A stretch of DNA of 64,000 nt, taken from the NCBI RefSeq assembly GCF_001717955.1, contig NZ_CP014168.1, positions 1,364,001-1,428,000 on the forward strand, in the 5' to 3' direction. A program made the translations under genes and the position numbers. Of this stretch, positions 8,420 to 16,847 are shown one piece after another; the stretch's first letter is position 1, and the number at the start of each line of letters is the position of its first letter. The notes beneath the pieces were generated by a model that made no database searches, was not told the origin of the DNA, and saw only the letters and a program-made list of their open reading frames with translations. This stretch comes from Sphingomonas panacis. Lineage in GTDB: Bacteria > Pseudomonadota > Alphaproteobacteria > Sphingomonadales > Sphingomonadaceae.

Positions 8420-10120
8420 ATGCCTTTTACTCACCTTCCTGCGCTTCTTGGCGAAGCGCTCACCGCACGCGGGTATGCCGCGCCGACCCCAGTCCAGGCC
8501 GCCGTGATCGCGCCCGAAGCCGAGGGGCGCGACCTGATCGTCTCCGCGCAGACCGGCTCCGGCAAGACCGTCGCGTTCGGCCTCGCCATCGCCCCGCAGT
8601 TGCTGACCGAGGACGGCACGCTGCCACCGGCACGCGCGCCGCTCGCGCTCGCCATCGCGCCGACTCGCGAACTCGCGTTGCAGGTCAGCCGCGAACTCGA
8701 ATGGCTGTACGGCAAGGCCGGCGCGCGCATCTCGACCTGCGTCGGCGGCATGGACGCCTCGCGCGAACGCCGTTCGCTCAGCCACGGCGCGCATATCGTC
8801 GTCGGCACGCCGGGCCGCCTGCGCGACCATATCGAACGCGGCGCGCTCGATCTGTCGCAGCTCAAGGCTGCTATCCTCGACGAAGCCGACGAGATGCTCG
8901 ACATGGGCTTCCGCGAGGATCTCGAACAGATCCTCGACGCGACTCCCGATGGCCGTCGCACGCTGATGTTCTCGGCGACGATGCCCAAGTCGATCGTCGC
9001 GCTCGCCAAGCGCTACCAGAAAGATGCGCTTCGCATCACCACGGTCGGCGAGGATCGCGGGCATGGCGACATCAGCTATCAGGCGGTCACGGTCGCGCCG
9101 CCCGACATCGAGAATGCCGTCGTCAACCTGCTTCGCCTCCACGAAGCCGAGACCGCGATCCTGTTCTGCGCGACTCGCGACAACGTCCGCCATCTCCACG
9201 CCGGGCTGATCGAGCGCGGCTTCTCGGCGGTGGCGCTGTCAGGCGAGCATAGCCAGAATGAGCGCAACGCCGCGCTCCAGGCGCTGCGCGACCAGCGCGC
9301 GCGAGTCTGTGTCGCCACCGACGTGGCGGCGCGCGGCATCGATCTGCCGACCGTCACGCTGGTCGTCCATGTCGAGCTGCCGCGCGATGCCGAGACGCTC
9401 CAGCACCGCTCGGGCCGTACTGGTCGCGCCGGCAAGAAGGGCACCGCCGTGCTGATCGTGCCGTATCAGCGCAAGCGCCGGGTCGAGATGATGCTGCGCG
9501 GCGCGCGCATCGCGGTCGAATGGCTGCCGGTGCCGAGCGTCGACGACATCCGCAAGGCCGATCGCGAGCGGCTGATGACCCAGCTTCTCGAACCCGTGGA
9601 GGTCGACGAGGACGATCGCGCGCTCGCCGCCAAGCTGCTCGAACAGAAGACGCCCGAGGAAATCGCCGCCGCTTTGGTGCGCTCGTACCGCGCGCGCATG
9701 CCCGCGCCTGAGGAGATGCTCGCCGAAGGCCCATCGGAGCGTGCGCCCGGCAAGGAGCATCACCGCGAAGGCTTTGACGACGTGGTGTGGTTCCGCATGG
9801 ACATCGGCCGCCGCGAGAACGCCGATCCGCGCTGGATCCTGCCGCTGATCTGCCGGCGCGGGCACATCACCAAGAACGAGGTCGGTGCGATCCGCATCGC
9901 CGCCAACGAGACCGCGTTCCAGATTCCGCGCGGGCTGGCGAGCAAGTTCCTCGCCTCGGTCAAGCGCACGCAGGGCGAGGAAGCCGAGGGCGGTGTTCAG
10001 TTCGAGCAGCTCGCCAACGCGCCGCAGGAGGCGCCGCGCGGGCCGCGCCGTGCCAACGGCCCGGCGCCGGTACGCCACGCCGCCCGTCCGACACTGCGCA
10101 GCAAGCGGCCGGAACGCTGA
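8420..10120 (+). CDS. DEAD-box ATP-dependent RNA helicase with DbpA-type RNA-binding domain
   Basis: 566 residues. Helicase core: Q motif near TPVQAAV, motif I AQTGSGKT, Ia PTRELALQV, motif II DEADEMLDMGF, motif III SATMP, and motif VI HRSGRTGRAG. A C-terminal segment from about residue 455 (DDVVWFRMDIGRR... to ...IPRGLASKFL) resembles the DbpA/CsdA RNA-binding domain that docks on structured RNA. It probably acts in ribosome assembly or cold-shock RNA remodelling. ATG 8420 matches the family start (MPFTHLP); the longer open frame has no homology. It is divergent from the acyltransferase gene. Confidence 0.93.
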   Translation: MPFTHLPALLGEALTARGYAAPTPVQAAVIAPEAEGRDLIVSAQTGSGKTVAFGLAIAPQLLTEDGTLPPARAPLALAIAPTRELALQVSRELEWLYGKAGARISTCVGGMDASRERRSLSHGAHIVVGTPGRLRDHIERGALDLSQLKAAILDEADEMLDMGFREDLEQILDATPDGRRTLMFSATMPKSIVALAKRYQKDALRITTVGEDRGHGDISYQAVTVAPPDIENAVVNLLRLHEAETAILFCATRDNVRHLHAGLIERGFSAVALSGEHSQNERNAALQALRDQRARVCVATDVAARGIDLPTVTLVVHVELPRDAETLQHRSGRTGRAGKKGTAVLIVPYQRKRRVEMMLRGARIAVEWLPVPSVDDIRKADRERLMTQLLEPVEVDEDDRALAAKLLEQKTPEEIAAALVRSYRARMPAPEEMLAEGPSERAPGKEHHREGFDDVVWFRMDIGRRENADPRWILPLICRRGHITKNEVGAIRIAANETAFQIPRGLASKFLASVKRTQGEEAEGGVQFEQLANAPQEAPRGPRRANGPAPVRHAARPTLRSKRPER

Positions 10121-10211
10121 GTATCACGCCGGTTGGTGCCGATTAAGCACACCTGAACACGAGCTGCGCTCGGGACTAGCGCGGGTGGCATGCGGGCGCT
10201 AAGCGACTGCC

Positions 10212-11309
10212 ATGCTGGCACCCAAACCCAAAGACTGGATCATGGCGATCGCCCCCTACATACCGGGGCGATCGTCGGTCGATGGCGGCGCGAAAGCCGT
10301 CAAGCTCTCCTCGAACGAGAATGCGCTCGGCACCAGCCCGAAGGCGATCGCAGCTTTCGCCGCGCACAGCACCGATCTCGCGCGCTATCCCGACGCCAGC
10401 GCGACCGAACTGCGCGAGGCGATCGCCGCGAAATATGATCTTGAGCCGGAGCGGATCATCTACGGCACCGGATCGGACGAGATTCTCCATCTGATCGCCG
10501 GCGCCTATGCCGGGCAGGGCGATGAAGTGATCCACGTCCGCTACGGGTTTGCGGTGTACGAAATCGCGACTCGGCGCGTCGGCGCGCTGCCGGTGATCGC
10601 CCGTGACAAGGATTACGCGACCGACGTCGATGCGATCCTGGCGTGCATGACCAGCAAGACCCGAGTCGTGTTCATCGCCAACCCCAACAACCCGACCGGC
10701 ACCTTCACGTCGCGCGCGGAAATCGCGCGGCTGCACGCCAATCTGCCCAACCGGGTGATGCTGGTGATCGATCAGGCCTATGCCGAGTTCCTCGATGCCG
10801 AGGACGACGACGGCGCGCTCGATCTGGCGCGCACCGCGCCGAACGTGATCGTGACGCGCACTTTCTCGAAGATCCACGGTCTCGCCGCCGAGCGGATCGG
10901 CTGGGGCTATGGCTCGGCCGAGGCGATCGCGGCGATGCACCGCATCCGCGCGCCGTTCTGCTGCACGATCGCAGGGCAAGCGGCGGCGATCGCGGCGGTG
11001 CAGGACGACGCCTGGGTCGAGAAGACGCGCGAGCACAACCGCGTGTGGCGCGCGTGGTTCGCCGAGGAGATCGGCAAATTGAGCGCGGCGAGCCTGCGCG
11101 TGGTGCCGAGCGAGGCGAACTTCGTGCTGGTGCTGTTCGAGGGCGCGCTGAGCGCCGAGGCGGCCTACACCCAGTTGATGGAGCGCGGCTATATCGTGCG
11201 CTGGCTGCCCGGACAGGGGCTGGCGAACGGGCTTCGCATCACCATCGGCACCGAGGACGAGACGCGCGGCGTCGCGGCGGCACTGCGCGACATCGTCGCC
11301 GGGGTCTAA
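10212..11309 (+). CDS. hisC: Histidinol-phosphate aminotransferase
   Basis: 365-residue fold-type I PLP enzyme converting imidazole-acetol phosphate and glutamate to histidinol phosphate in histidine synthesis. Seen: YIPGRSSVDG and KLSSNENALG near the N terminus, GTGSDEILHLI, IANPNNPTGTF, the PLP aspartate in VIDQAYAEF, and the Schiff-base lysine in RTFSKIHGLAAERIGW. Paralogues with aromatic aminotransferase activity exist. No other his gene is nearby, so dual specificity is possible. Confidence 0.92.
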   Translation: MLAPKPKDWIMAIAPYIPGRSSVDGGAKAVKLSSNENALGTSPKAIAAFAAHSTDLARYPDASATELREAIAAKYDLEPERIIYGTGSDEILHLIAGAYAGQGDEVIHVRYGFAVYEIATRRVGALPVIARDKDYATDVDAILACMTSKTRVVFIANPNNPTGTFTSRAEIARLHANLPNRVMLVIDQAYAEFLDAEDDDGALDLARTAPNVIVTRTFSKIHGLAAERIGWGYGSAEAIAAMHRIRAPFCCTIAGQAAAIAAVQDDAWVEKTREHNRVWRAWFAEEIGKLSAASLRVVPSEANFVLVLFEGALSAEAAYTQLMERGYIVRWLPGQGLANGLRITIGTEDETRGVAAALRDIVAGV

Positions 11310-11386
11310 GCCGTCCGCAAGGCGCGGCCTTGGCAACGCGCGGCCTGCGTGGTTAGGTGTGCGCCGATGACAAGGAAGACGGTCGC

Positions 11387-12034
11387 TTGAGAACAGCCGC
11401 AATCGTTACGCTTCTGTGCGGCTGCGCGGCGCTGGCCGGGTGCGGCGGCAAGGAACGGCCCAAGCCCGTCGGCAGCGCGCCCGCCGCCGCGGTCGCGCCC
11501 GAGCAGAATTGGCGCCTGATCGCCACCGATGACGATCGCAACCGGCTGCGCGGCTGGCGCGACACCTGGCTGGCGGCGGTCGACAAGGCGCGCAAGGGCG
11601 GGCGCGGTGCCGCGATCGACGGACTTCAAGAACTCGCCGATCCTGACCGCGCGCTGACCGAGCCGCTGCCGCGGGCGGGCGCGTATCGCTGCACCGTCTA
11701 CAAGATCGGCGCGAACGGCACCGCGATGGCCGATTTCACCAAGTTCGAACCGACCGAATGCGAGATCGTCGACGGCGGCGGCGGGCTGCTCGAATTCCAC
11801 AAGACCGGCGGCGTGCAGCGCCCCGACGGGCTGCTCTACCCGGACGGCGCGCGCGCGATCTTCCTCGGTACGATGGTGTATGGCGACGAGGACAAGCCGT
11901 TCCGCTACGGGCAGGACCGGCTGCGCGACATGGCCGGCTATATCGAGCGGATCGGCGAGAAGCGCTGGCGGCTGGTGCTCCCCGCGCCCCGCTTCGAATC
12001 GATGCTCGACATCATCGAGATCGTACCGGCGTAA
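11387..12034 (+). CDS. DUF4893-like periplasmic lipoprotein
   Basis: About 215 residues. TTG 11387 is chosen as start because AAGGAAG lies 8 bp upstream and the N terminus becomes a clean lipoprotein signal (LRTAAIVTLLCGCAALAGC, lipobox cysteine about residue 19). An in-frame GTG at 11357 would add ten charged residues. The mature part has NWRLIATDDDRNRLRGWRDTW and a C-terminal RYGQDRLRDMAGYIERIGEKRW motif, as in sphingomonad DUF4893 proteins of unknown function. It is 78 bp downstream of hisC and may be cotranscribed with it. Confidence 0.7.
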   Translation: MRTAAIVTLLCGCAALAGCGGKERPKPVGSAPAAAVAPEQNWRLIATDDDRNRLRGWRDTWLAAVDKARKGGRGAAIDGLQELADPDRALTEPLPRAGAYRCTVYKIGANGTAMADFTKFEPTECEIVDGGGGLLEFHKTGGVQRPDGLLYPDGARAIFLGTMVYGDEDKPFRYGQDRLRDMAGYIERIGEKRWRLVLPAPRFESMLDIIEIVPA

Positions 12035-12057
12035 CGCTTCCCTCGTTCGGCGCGCGG

Positions 12058-12987
12058 CTACCGCGTCTCGAACGCGCGCACGCCCTTGCCGAGCGTGTTG
12101 GTGCCGATCGCGAGGCGTTCGTGGCTATAATCGGCGACGAAGGCGGGGCTGCGGGTCTCGCCCGGCGCGAGGCTGGCGGTGTTGTCCTCGATCCGCAGCC
12201 CCGCCGCGCTGTGATCGTGCGCTTCGGCGGCGACGACGATGAAGCCGGTCCAATTTTCCTTGTCGCGGCCCTGCACGAAGGTGTTGCCGCGAATCGTGCC
12301 GGTCGCGCCGTTGGGCAGGTCGATCATGTAGTTGGTCTTGTGCCCGGCGGTATCGTCGAAACTGTTGTTGGTGATCGTCACACGCGGCCCGCGCACCTTG
12401 ACGTAATGTCCGCCGCGCCCGCGCTCGAAGCGGGAATTGGTGACGGTGACCGGGCCTTGCGTCTCCAGATAGATCGAATGCGCGCAGCTCGGGCTTTCAT
12501 CGCACTGGCCGAGGCCGGAGAAAGTGGTGTGGTCGATCGTGATCGGCATGTCCGCGCCGGCGCCGCCGAGGATGCCCTCCTGGCTGTCGAGGAACATCGC
12601 GTTGCGCACGGTGAGGTCGCCGCGCTCGATGCGAATGCCGGCGCCGTTGCCGTCGCCGACGCGAAACCCCCGGAAGACGATGCCGTCGACCACCGCGCCG
12701 TCGCCGCGCAGCACCAGCGCCGCCTTGCCCTCACACGTGGTCTGCTCGAAGATCACCCGACCGGGGACCGCAGCCTTGAACACGATGTGCCCGGCCTGCT
12801 GGATCGCGCATTCGTGATAGGTGCCCGGCGCGATCAGGATCGTCGCATCCTGTCCGCGAATCGCCATCAGCGCTTCGTCGAGCTTGGCGAAACCCTGCCC
12901 GCCCTGAACGGTGAAGGGTTGCGCGGGGCTTTGGGCCGCGACCGGCGCGGCGAGCGCGAGCAGCGCGATCGGCAGGATGTGACGCAT
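12058..12987 (-). CDS. Secreted right-handed parallel beta-helix protein
   Basis: 309 residues with a signal peptide of about 19 residues (LLALAAPVAAQ cleavage region). The body has repeated beta-helix turns (VVDGIVFRGFRVGD, LTVRNAMFLDSQEG, ITIDHTTFSGLG, VTVTNSRFERG, VTITNNSFDDT). This is the pectate-lyase/NosD-type fold found in polysaccharide lyases and surface proteins. No catalytic set could be assigned, so the substrate is unknown. It lies just downstream of the TonB-dependent receptor on the same strand, so a polysaccharide-use role with that receptor is possible. Confidence 0.75.
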   Translation of the reverse strand: MRHILPIALLALAAPVAAQSPAQPFTVQGGQGFAKLDEALMAIRGQDATILIAPGTYHECAIQQAGHIVFKAAVPGRVIFEQTTCEGKAALVLRGDGAVVDGIVFRGFRVGDGNGAGIRIERGDLTVRNAMFLDSQEGILGGAGADMPITIDHTTFSGLGQCDESPSCAHSIYLETQGPVTVTNSRFERGRGGHYVKVRGPRVTITNNSFDDTAGHKTNYMIDLPNGATGTIRGNTFVQGRDKENWTGFIVVAAEAHDHSAAGLRIEDNTASLAPGETRSPAFVADYSHERLAIGTNTLGKGVRAFETR

Positions 12988-13097
12988 GTACCGGACTCCC
13001 TTGGACGCGCGGAAATGCCCGCGCGCGCGGGATTTGAGAAGGCGAATTGAGGGTTAACCTGTTTCCCGGTTCGGAACACCGAGCGTCAAATCGTCGC

Positions 13098-15200
13098 TCA
13101 GATGCTCTTGCTGATCCCGAAGAAGAAGCCGCGCCGCTGGCCGTATTGCGGCGCGCCGACGCCAACCCCCGAACCGTCGCGAATCTCATAGACATGGTCG
13201 AACAGGTTGAACACGTCGGCACGGATCTCGACGCCCGGCCCCGCGAACTTGTGGCTCGCGCTGATGTTGAACACCGCATAAGCGGGCAGCTTGCCGCCGT
13301 TCGGCACCGCGCCGTCGCGGCGCAGCCCCGATCCGTAGATCATGCTCGACGACAGCTTGCTGTCGCGCAGGAAGCCGTCGTCGAAATGGTAGGACGCGCC
13401 CGCCGATCCGGTCCAGGTCTGGTCGTGGTCGAGATAGATGTACTGGCGGCTGATCGTGGCGAGATCGGCCGGATCGAAATTGAACTGGCCGCTGCTGATG
13501 TCGGTGCCCTTGGCCTCGGCGTGCGCGATGTTGGCGTAGAGCAGCCAGCCGTGGTGCGTGTAGCTGATGTTGCCCTCGATCCCGTCGATCCGCCCGCGCG
13601 CATAGTTGAACGGGGTGAGGATGATCGGCGCGCCGAACTGACCTTCGTCGAGCAGGTTGCGCGAGCGGCGGTGATAGGCGTCGATACCGATCGTGACCGG
13701 GCCGATCTTCTGCTCGGCGCCGATATCGAAATAGTCCTGCCGCTCCGCGAACGGCACGTCGCCGAAGGTGCCCGGCGCCGCTGCGCTGGTGCCGACGAAT
13801 TTGGCGATCGTGGTGGTGGCGACATTGGCGAACGGTGCGGGCGAGAAATAGCGCGCATAGCCGGCATGGATGGTGAACCCGCCCGGCGGGGACCACACCG
13901 CGTTGACGCGCGGGCTGAACTGCTGCTCGCTGCGGTAACCGTCGTAATGATCGAACCGACCGCCGAAGTTGATCGTGATATGGTCGATCGGCTGCCATTC
14001 GTCCTGGAGATAGACGCTGTAGGTCATCTCGGTCGCCGCGCCATTGTCGGCGATCGCGATCGGCTGGCCGGTCTGCGCGCCGTCGGCATCGACCGGGAAG
14101 ACCTGCGTGGTGGTGCGGCTGGTGCCGTGATCGCGGGTGACGACGAAGCCGCCGCGCAGCGTGTGCGCGCCGCTCAGGCGGTATACGCCTTCGACCTGAA
14201 CGCCGGTGGTGAAGTCCTGCTTCTTGGCGGCTTGCGCGATGCCGTTGAACAGCAGCTCGCCGAGCACGTCAGGGGTATATTGCAGCGACGAATAGCGCGC
14301 GAACAGCGAGCCTTGCAGCGTCACCGGCCCGGCATCGTGAAGCAGGCTGAGGATGCCGAACGCGGTCTGTTCGTGCTGGCGCTCGTCGAGATCGTCGCTC
14401 AGGAAATCGGTGACGCCACCGACCGAATAGCCGCTGTCCGGGTGCAGCCCGCGCGGGTTGGGGATCTCGAAGCGCTGGTCCGAATAGCCGCCGATCAGCG
14501 AGACGCGGTTGCCGTCGTCGATCGTGTGATCGAGATAGACGAAGCCCTGATACTGATTGGTGGTGTCGTGGAGCGCATCGGTGCTGCCGTCGACCGATTC
14601 GATACCGAGATCATTGTGTCGGTAGCTGGCGGTGACGAAGTAGTTGGTGCTGCCGCTCTTGCCGCCATATTCGACGCTCGGCTCGATCGTGCCACGGCTG
14701 CCGCCGTAGAGCGAGACCTCGCCGCCGTTCTCGAAGCCGCTCTTGGTGGTGATGTCGATGATGCCGGCGGTGCGCAGCCCATATTGCGCCGGCAGCGCGC
14801 CGGTGCGCAGATCGAACCGCTCGACGAGGCGAGGGGACAGCGTCTGGCCGAACACGGCGATGCCTTCGGGCAGGATCGTGCCATTGATGCGATATTGCAA
14901 ATTGGCATGGTCGTCGCGGACGTGGAGCTGGCCCGCACCGTCCTGCGAGACGCCGGGGAGCTGGAGCAGGATCTGGTTGAGCTGCTGGTTGTCGCCACCG
15001 GGCAGCGCCTGGATCGTCGCGTTCGAGATCGAATAGGTGGTCGCGCCGAGGCTCGGCTGGATCGCGGCGCGCGCGGCGTCGAGCCGGCCGGTCACCACGA
15101 TATCCTTTGGCTGATCGGCAGGCACTTGCTGGTCGTCGGCAGCAAAGGCGGGGGTGGCGAGCAACGCGGCGCCGCACAGCAGCAGGATACGAACGGGCAT
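13098..15200 (-). CDS. TonB-dependent outer-membrane receptor
   Basis: About 700 residues. The start at 15200 gives a normal signal peptide (MPVRILLLCGAALLATPAFA); the longer open frame is rejected. Then a TonB-box-like region (DIVVTGR), a plug domain (LNQILLQLPGVSQDG, VRDDHANLQYRINGTILPEG, TGALPAQYGLRTAGIIDI), and a beta-barrel ending in an aromatic-rich C terminus (RRGFFFGISKSI). Such receptors import siderophores, vitamins or oligosaccharides using TonB energy. The ligand is not evident. Its upstream region is the host flank of attL, so the prophage now replaces whatever lay beyond about 130 bp of upstream DNA. Confidence 0.9.
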   Translation of the reverse strand: MPVRILLLCGAALLATPAFAADDQQVPADQPKDIVVTGRLDAARAAIQPSLGATTYSISNATIQALPGGDNQQLNQILLQLPGVSQDGAGQLHVRDDHANLQYRINGTILPEGIAVFGQTLSPRLVERFDLRTGALPAQYGLRTAGIIDITTKSGFENGGEVSLYGGSRGTIEPSVEYGGKSGSTNYFVTASYRHNDLGIESVDGSTDALHDTTNQYQGFVYLDHTIDDGNRVSLIGGYSDQRFEIPNPRGLHPDSGYSVGGVTDFLSDDLDERQHEQTAFGILSLLHDAGPVTLQGSLFARYSSLQYTPDVLGELLFNGIAQAAKKQDFTTGVQVEGVYRLSGAHTLRGGFVVTRDHGTSRTTTQVFPVDADGAQTGQPIAIADNGAATEMTYSVYLQDEWQPIDHITINFGGRFDHYDGYRSEQQFSPRVNAVWSPPGGFTIHAGYARYFSPAPFANVATTTIAKFVGTSAAAPGTFGDVPFAERQDYFDIGAEQKIGPVTIGIDAYHRRSRNLLDEGQFGAPIILTPFNYARGRIDGIEGNISYTHHGWLLYANIAHAEAKGTDISSGQFNFDPADLATISRQYIYLDHDQTWTGSAGASYHFDDGFLRDSKLSSSMIYGSGLRRDGAVPNGGKLPAYAVFNISASHKFAGPGVEIRADVFNLFDHVYEIRDGSGVGVGAPQYGQRRGFFFGISKSI

Positions 15201-15294
15201 GGATGGGGAGGCTCCGGCTGTGACGACCATGATACGATGTAATGTCACAGAATCGTCAAGCCTCCCGGGCACGATTCTGATCGAGACCCCGTTG

Positions 15295-15325
15295 CCGGTT
15301 CGATCCTTGCGGATTGCTGAACCGG
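15295..15325. other. Inverted repeat just beyond the tRNA-side attachment site (host flank)
   Basis: CCGGTTC and GAACCGG arms separated by about 17 bp, ten bases outside attL. In the unlysogenised chromosome this would sit immediately 3' of tRNA-Lys on the minus strand, so it may be the original tRNA transcript's hairpin. It has no T-run, so termination is uncertain. Confidence 0.4.
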
Positions 15326-15334
15326 AGCGGGATG

Positions 15335-15353
15335 CGGTGGTGGGCTCGCCGGG
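15335..15353. other. attL (19-bp core, 3' end of tRNA-Lys)
   Basis: The core CGGTGGTGGGCTCGCCGGG is identical to 54378-54396 and mismatched on both flanks (G/T before, G/A after). It encodes the CCA tail, discriminator, acceptor-stem 3' strand and start of the T-arm of tRNA-Lys on the minus strand. Left of it is host DNA upstream of the TonB receptor; right of it is prophage. Confidence 0.93.
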
Positions 15354-15385
15354 GCGACAACAAATAAGCAAAGTCAATACGTTGC

Positions 15386-15556
15386 TTTGCCTAACCGTCC
15401 CGCTTTCGCGTTCCCGCTCTCCTCATGCCCGAAAATTTTTGCCTAACCAGCAGGAATGATAGCCGGCGTGGGCGGCTGCCATTCGCAACGGATCGAGCAG
15501 CGACAGCGATACGGAAGCGCTGAAGCTGCGCCCGTTCTACGTGTACGTGCCTAACC
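15386..15556 (+). repeat. Candidate integrase arm sites, left cluster (three GCCTAACC repeats)
   Basis: TTTGCCTAACC occurs at 15386-15396 and 15438-15448, and TGCCTAACC at 15548-15556, all in the same orientation and within 205 bp of attL. The same motif occurs twice next to attR (54307-54316, 54330-54340). Direct repeats clustered around a phage attachment core are typical of integrase arm-type or excisionase sites. Confidence 0.6.
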
Positions 15557-15578
15557 GCGCCACCAAAAAGTAGCACGC

Positions 15579-15835
15579 GGGGAAACCCCAACATCCCCAA
15601 CATCCGCAGTTTTCTGCGGGTTTGAGCGCCAACATTTACCCCAATATTGGCATAATCAGATTATAGGGTTTCAGAGCAACGAAGGGCGCAAAGAAAACCG
15701 TTGTTTATCAATGACATTGGGGTTTCGAGATAGCGATATTGCAAAAGATTGGGGTCTCGGGCCGACCGCAAAGTTCAGCTAGAACAGGCGCTTAGAGGCA
15801 TGTTTAGGACGCGATTGGCGATGTTGGGGTTTTCC
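15579..15835. repeat. Cluster of CCCCAACAT / ATGTTGGGG inverted repeats in gene-free left end
   Basis: Gene-free stretch. GGGGAAACCCCAACAT at 15579-15594 is mirrored by ATGTTGGGGTTTTCCC at 15821-15836. Further partial copies occur near 15594-15603 (CCCCAACAT), 15709 (CATTGGGG) and 15750 (ATTGGGG). A perfect hairpin CCGCAG-TTTT-CTGCGG lies at 15604-15619, and an imperfect GCCAA...TTGGC dyad at 15628-15651. Possible roles are protein binding near att or cos, or transcript termination. No coding potential is credible here. Confidence 0.5.
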
Positions 15836-16104
15836 CGAAAGGCACCTACTCCGCTCGCTTCTGAGACGCTTGTTCGCGGCCGGATTCGAGCCTAGTTCCC
15901 TGCTGCTACGGTGGTGAAAACCTCACGCGGGCGACCGCTGGGCCGTGACCTGTCCGCAAGCGCCCCCGGACGATAAGAACAGGGCCGTAGCTGCATCAAA
16001 GTGCATCACCGTTTCTACCGCTTCTGGAGGGCTTCCGAGGCAAGAAAACAGCCCGTCCGGTGGGCACTTGTCGACTGCATTATTATCGACACAAAAAGTG
16101 CGCG

Positions 16105-16123
16105 GGCGAGGCGGGGGTCGCAG
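16105..16123. other. Candidate cos (cohesive-end) site
   Basis: GGCGAGGCGGGGGTCGCAG begins with the same 12 bases (GGCGAGGCGGGG) as the 19-base cohesive end of phages P2 and P4 as I recall it. It is placed between att and the leftward Q/P genes, as cos is in P2. The rest of the 19 bases differ. The surrounding 15850-16340 has no convincing gene. Confidence 0.55.
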
Positions 16124-16145
16124 CGCGCGAAATGGGGTGGGGTAG

Positions 16146-16262
16146 GGACCGGCCGAAAATTTTTTGAAAAAATTGGGATCGTCGAAAATTTTTGACGTAA
16201 TATTATTACACGGCCAAACGTAATTTTATTGCGCGCAATTTTATTGCGTCAAATTCGCGGCT
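16146..16262. other. AT-rich repeat tract beside candidate cos
   Basis: Unusually AT-rich for this genome. Two GAAAATTTTT-type blocks (16157 and 16183 regions), a TAATATTATTA palindrome, and a tandem AATTTTATTGCG repeat with the second copy followed by TCAA. No ORF. It could be a bent or easily melted site used in packaging, replication or promoter function for the next gene at 16342. Confidence 0.5.
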
Positions 16263-16341
16263 GCGCGGGCGGGCGCGGAGCAATCGCTTGCCATGTTGGA
16301 AATGTACCGCTTTTGTTCTCAAAGCGAATCGGGAGAACAAT

Positions 16342-16797
16342 ATGCGCCAGGTACGGCATGACGAGCTGCTCTATCACCTCTTCGACGCGACGCGGGGATG
16401 GGCTCCAGCGCTTCGCAATGGGCTGGCCCTGGACGCCGAGCGCCGTGCTCGTTGGATTGAGATCGGCGCGAGCGTGATCGCCGAGAGAATGCGCCGCTTC
16501 TATTTTTTCCCCGATGGTGAGCCTGCTCCGCTCAACGGCAAAGAGCTGGCGGCGGTGGTGGCCAAATCCATTGACGGGTGGCGCCACACGCTACGCCTAG
16601 ATTTTACCTCGCGCGAGGAGAAGGTACGGCGCCAGGCGCGATGGACCGCCGCGTATCTGCTGGCTGAGGATTTCGCTGGCTACCAGATCCTGAGCGAACT
16701 GCCCGACCCCCCGCCATTCCGTCTTTGCGGTGAAGCTGGGTCGGGCGTTCCGCCGCGCGATCAGTTCCCAGATCCTATTGGCCCCCTGTTCGGATAG
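16342..16797 (+). CDS. Hypothetical phage protein
   Basis: 151 residues, not recognised. ATG 16342 is chosen because GGGAG lies 6 bp upstream. The sequence is arginine- and tryptophan-rich (RRARWIEIGASVIAERMRRFYFFPDG) with helical character, no membrane segment and a proline-rich tail. It is transcribed toward the leftward dam-Q-P genes (convergent with dam), outside the late operons. Its position at the cos end suggests an accessory gene, possibly expressed in the lysogen. Confidence 0.6.
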   Translation: MRQVRHDELLYHLFDATRGWAPALRNGLALDAERRARWIEIGASVIAERMRRFYFFPDGEPAPLNGKELAAVVAKSIDGWRHTLRLDFTSREEKVRRQARWTAAYLLAEDFAGYQILSELPDPPPFRLCGEAGSGVPPRDQFPDPIGPLFG

Positions 16798-16847
16798 TCC
16801 GTAAGCGGCGCGAGCTTGGACATCATTCCCAAGCCCGCGCCAACCAC

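Noticed and set aside
13047..15242. 731-codon plus-strand frame opposite the TonB receptor
   Set aside because: Antisense shadow; the minus frame has signal peptide, plug and barrel.
15604..15619. CCGCAG-TTTT-CTGCGG hairpin as an intrinsic terminator
   Set aside because: Followed by GTTTG, not a T-run, and no gene ends nearby on either strand.
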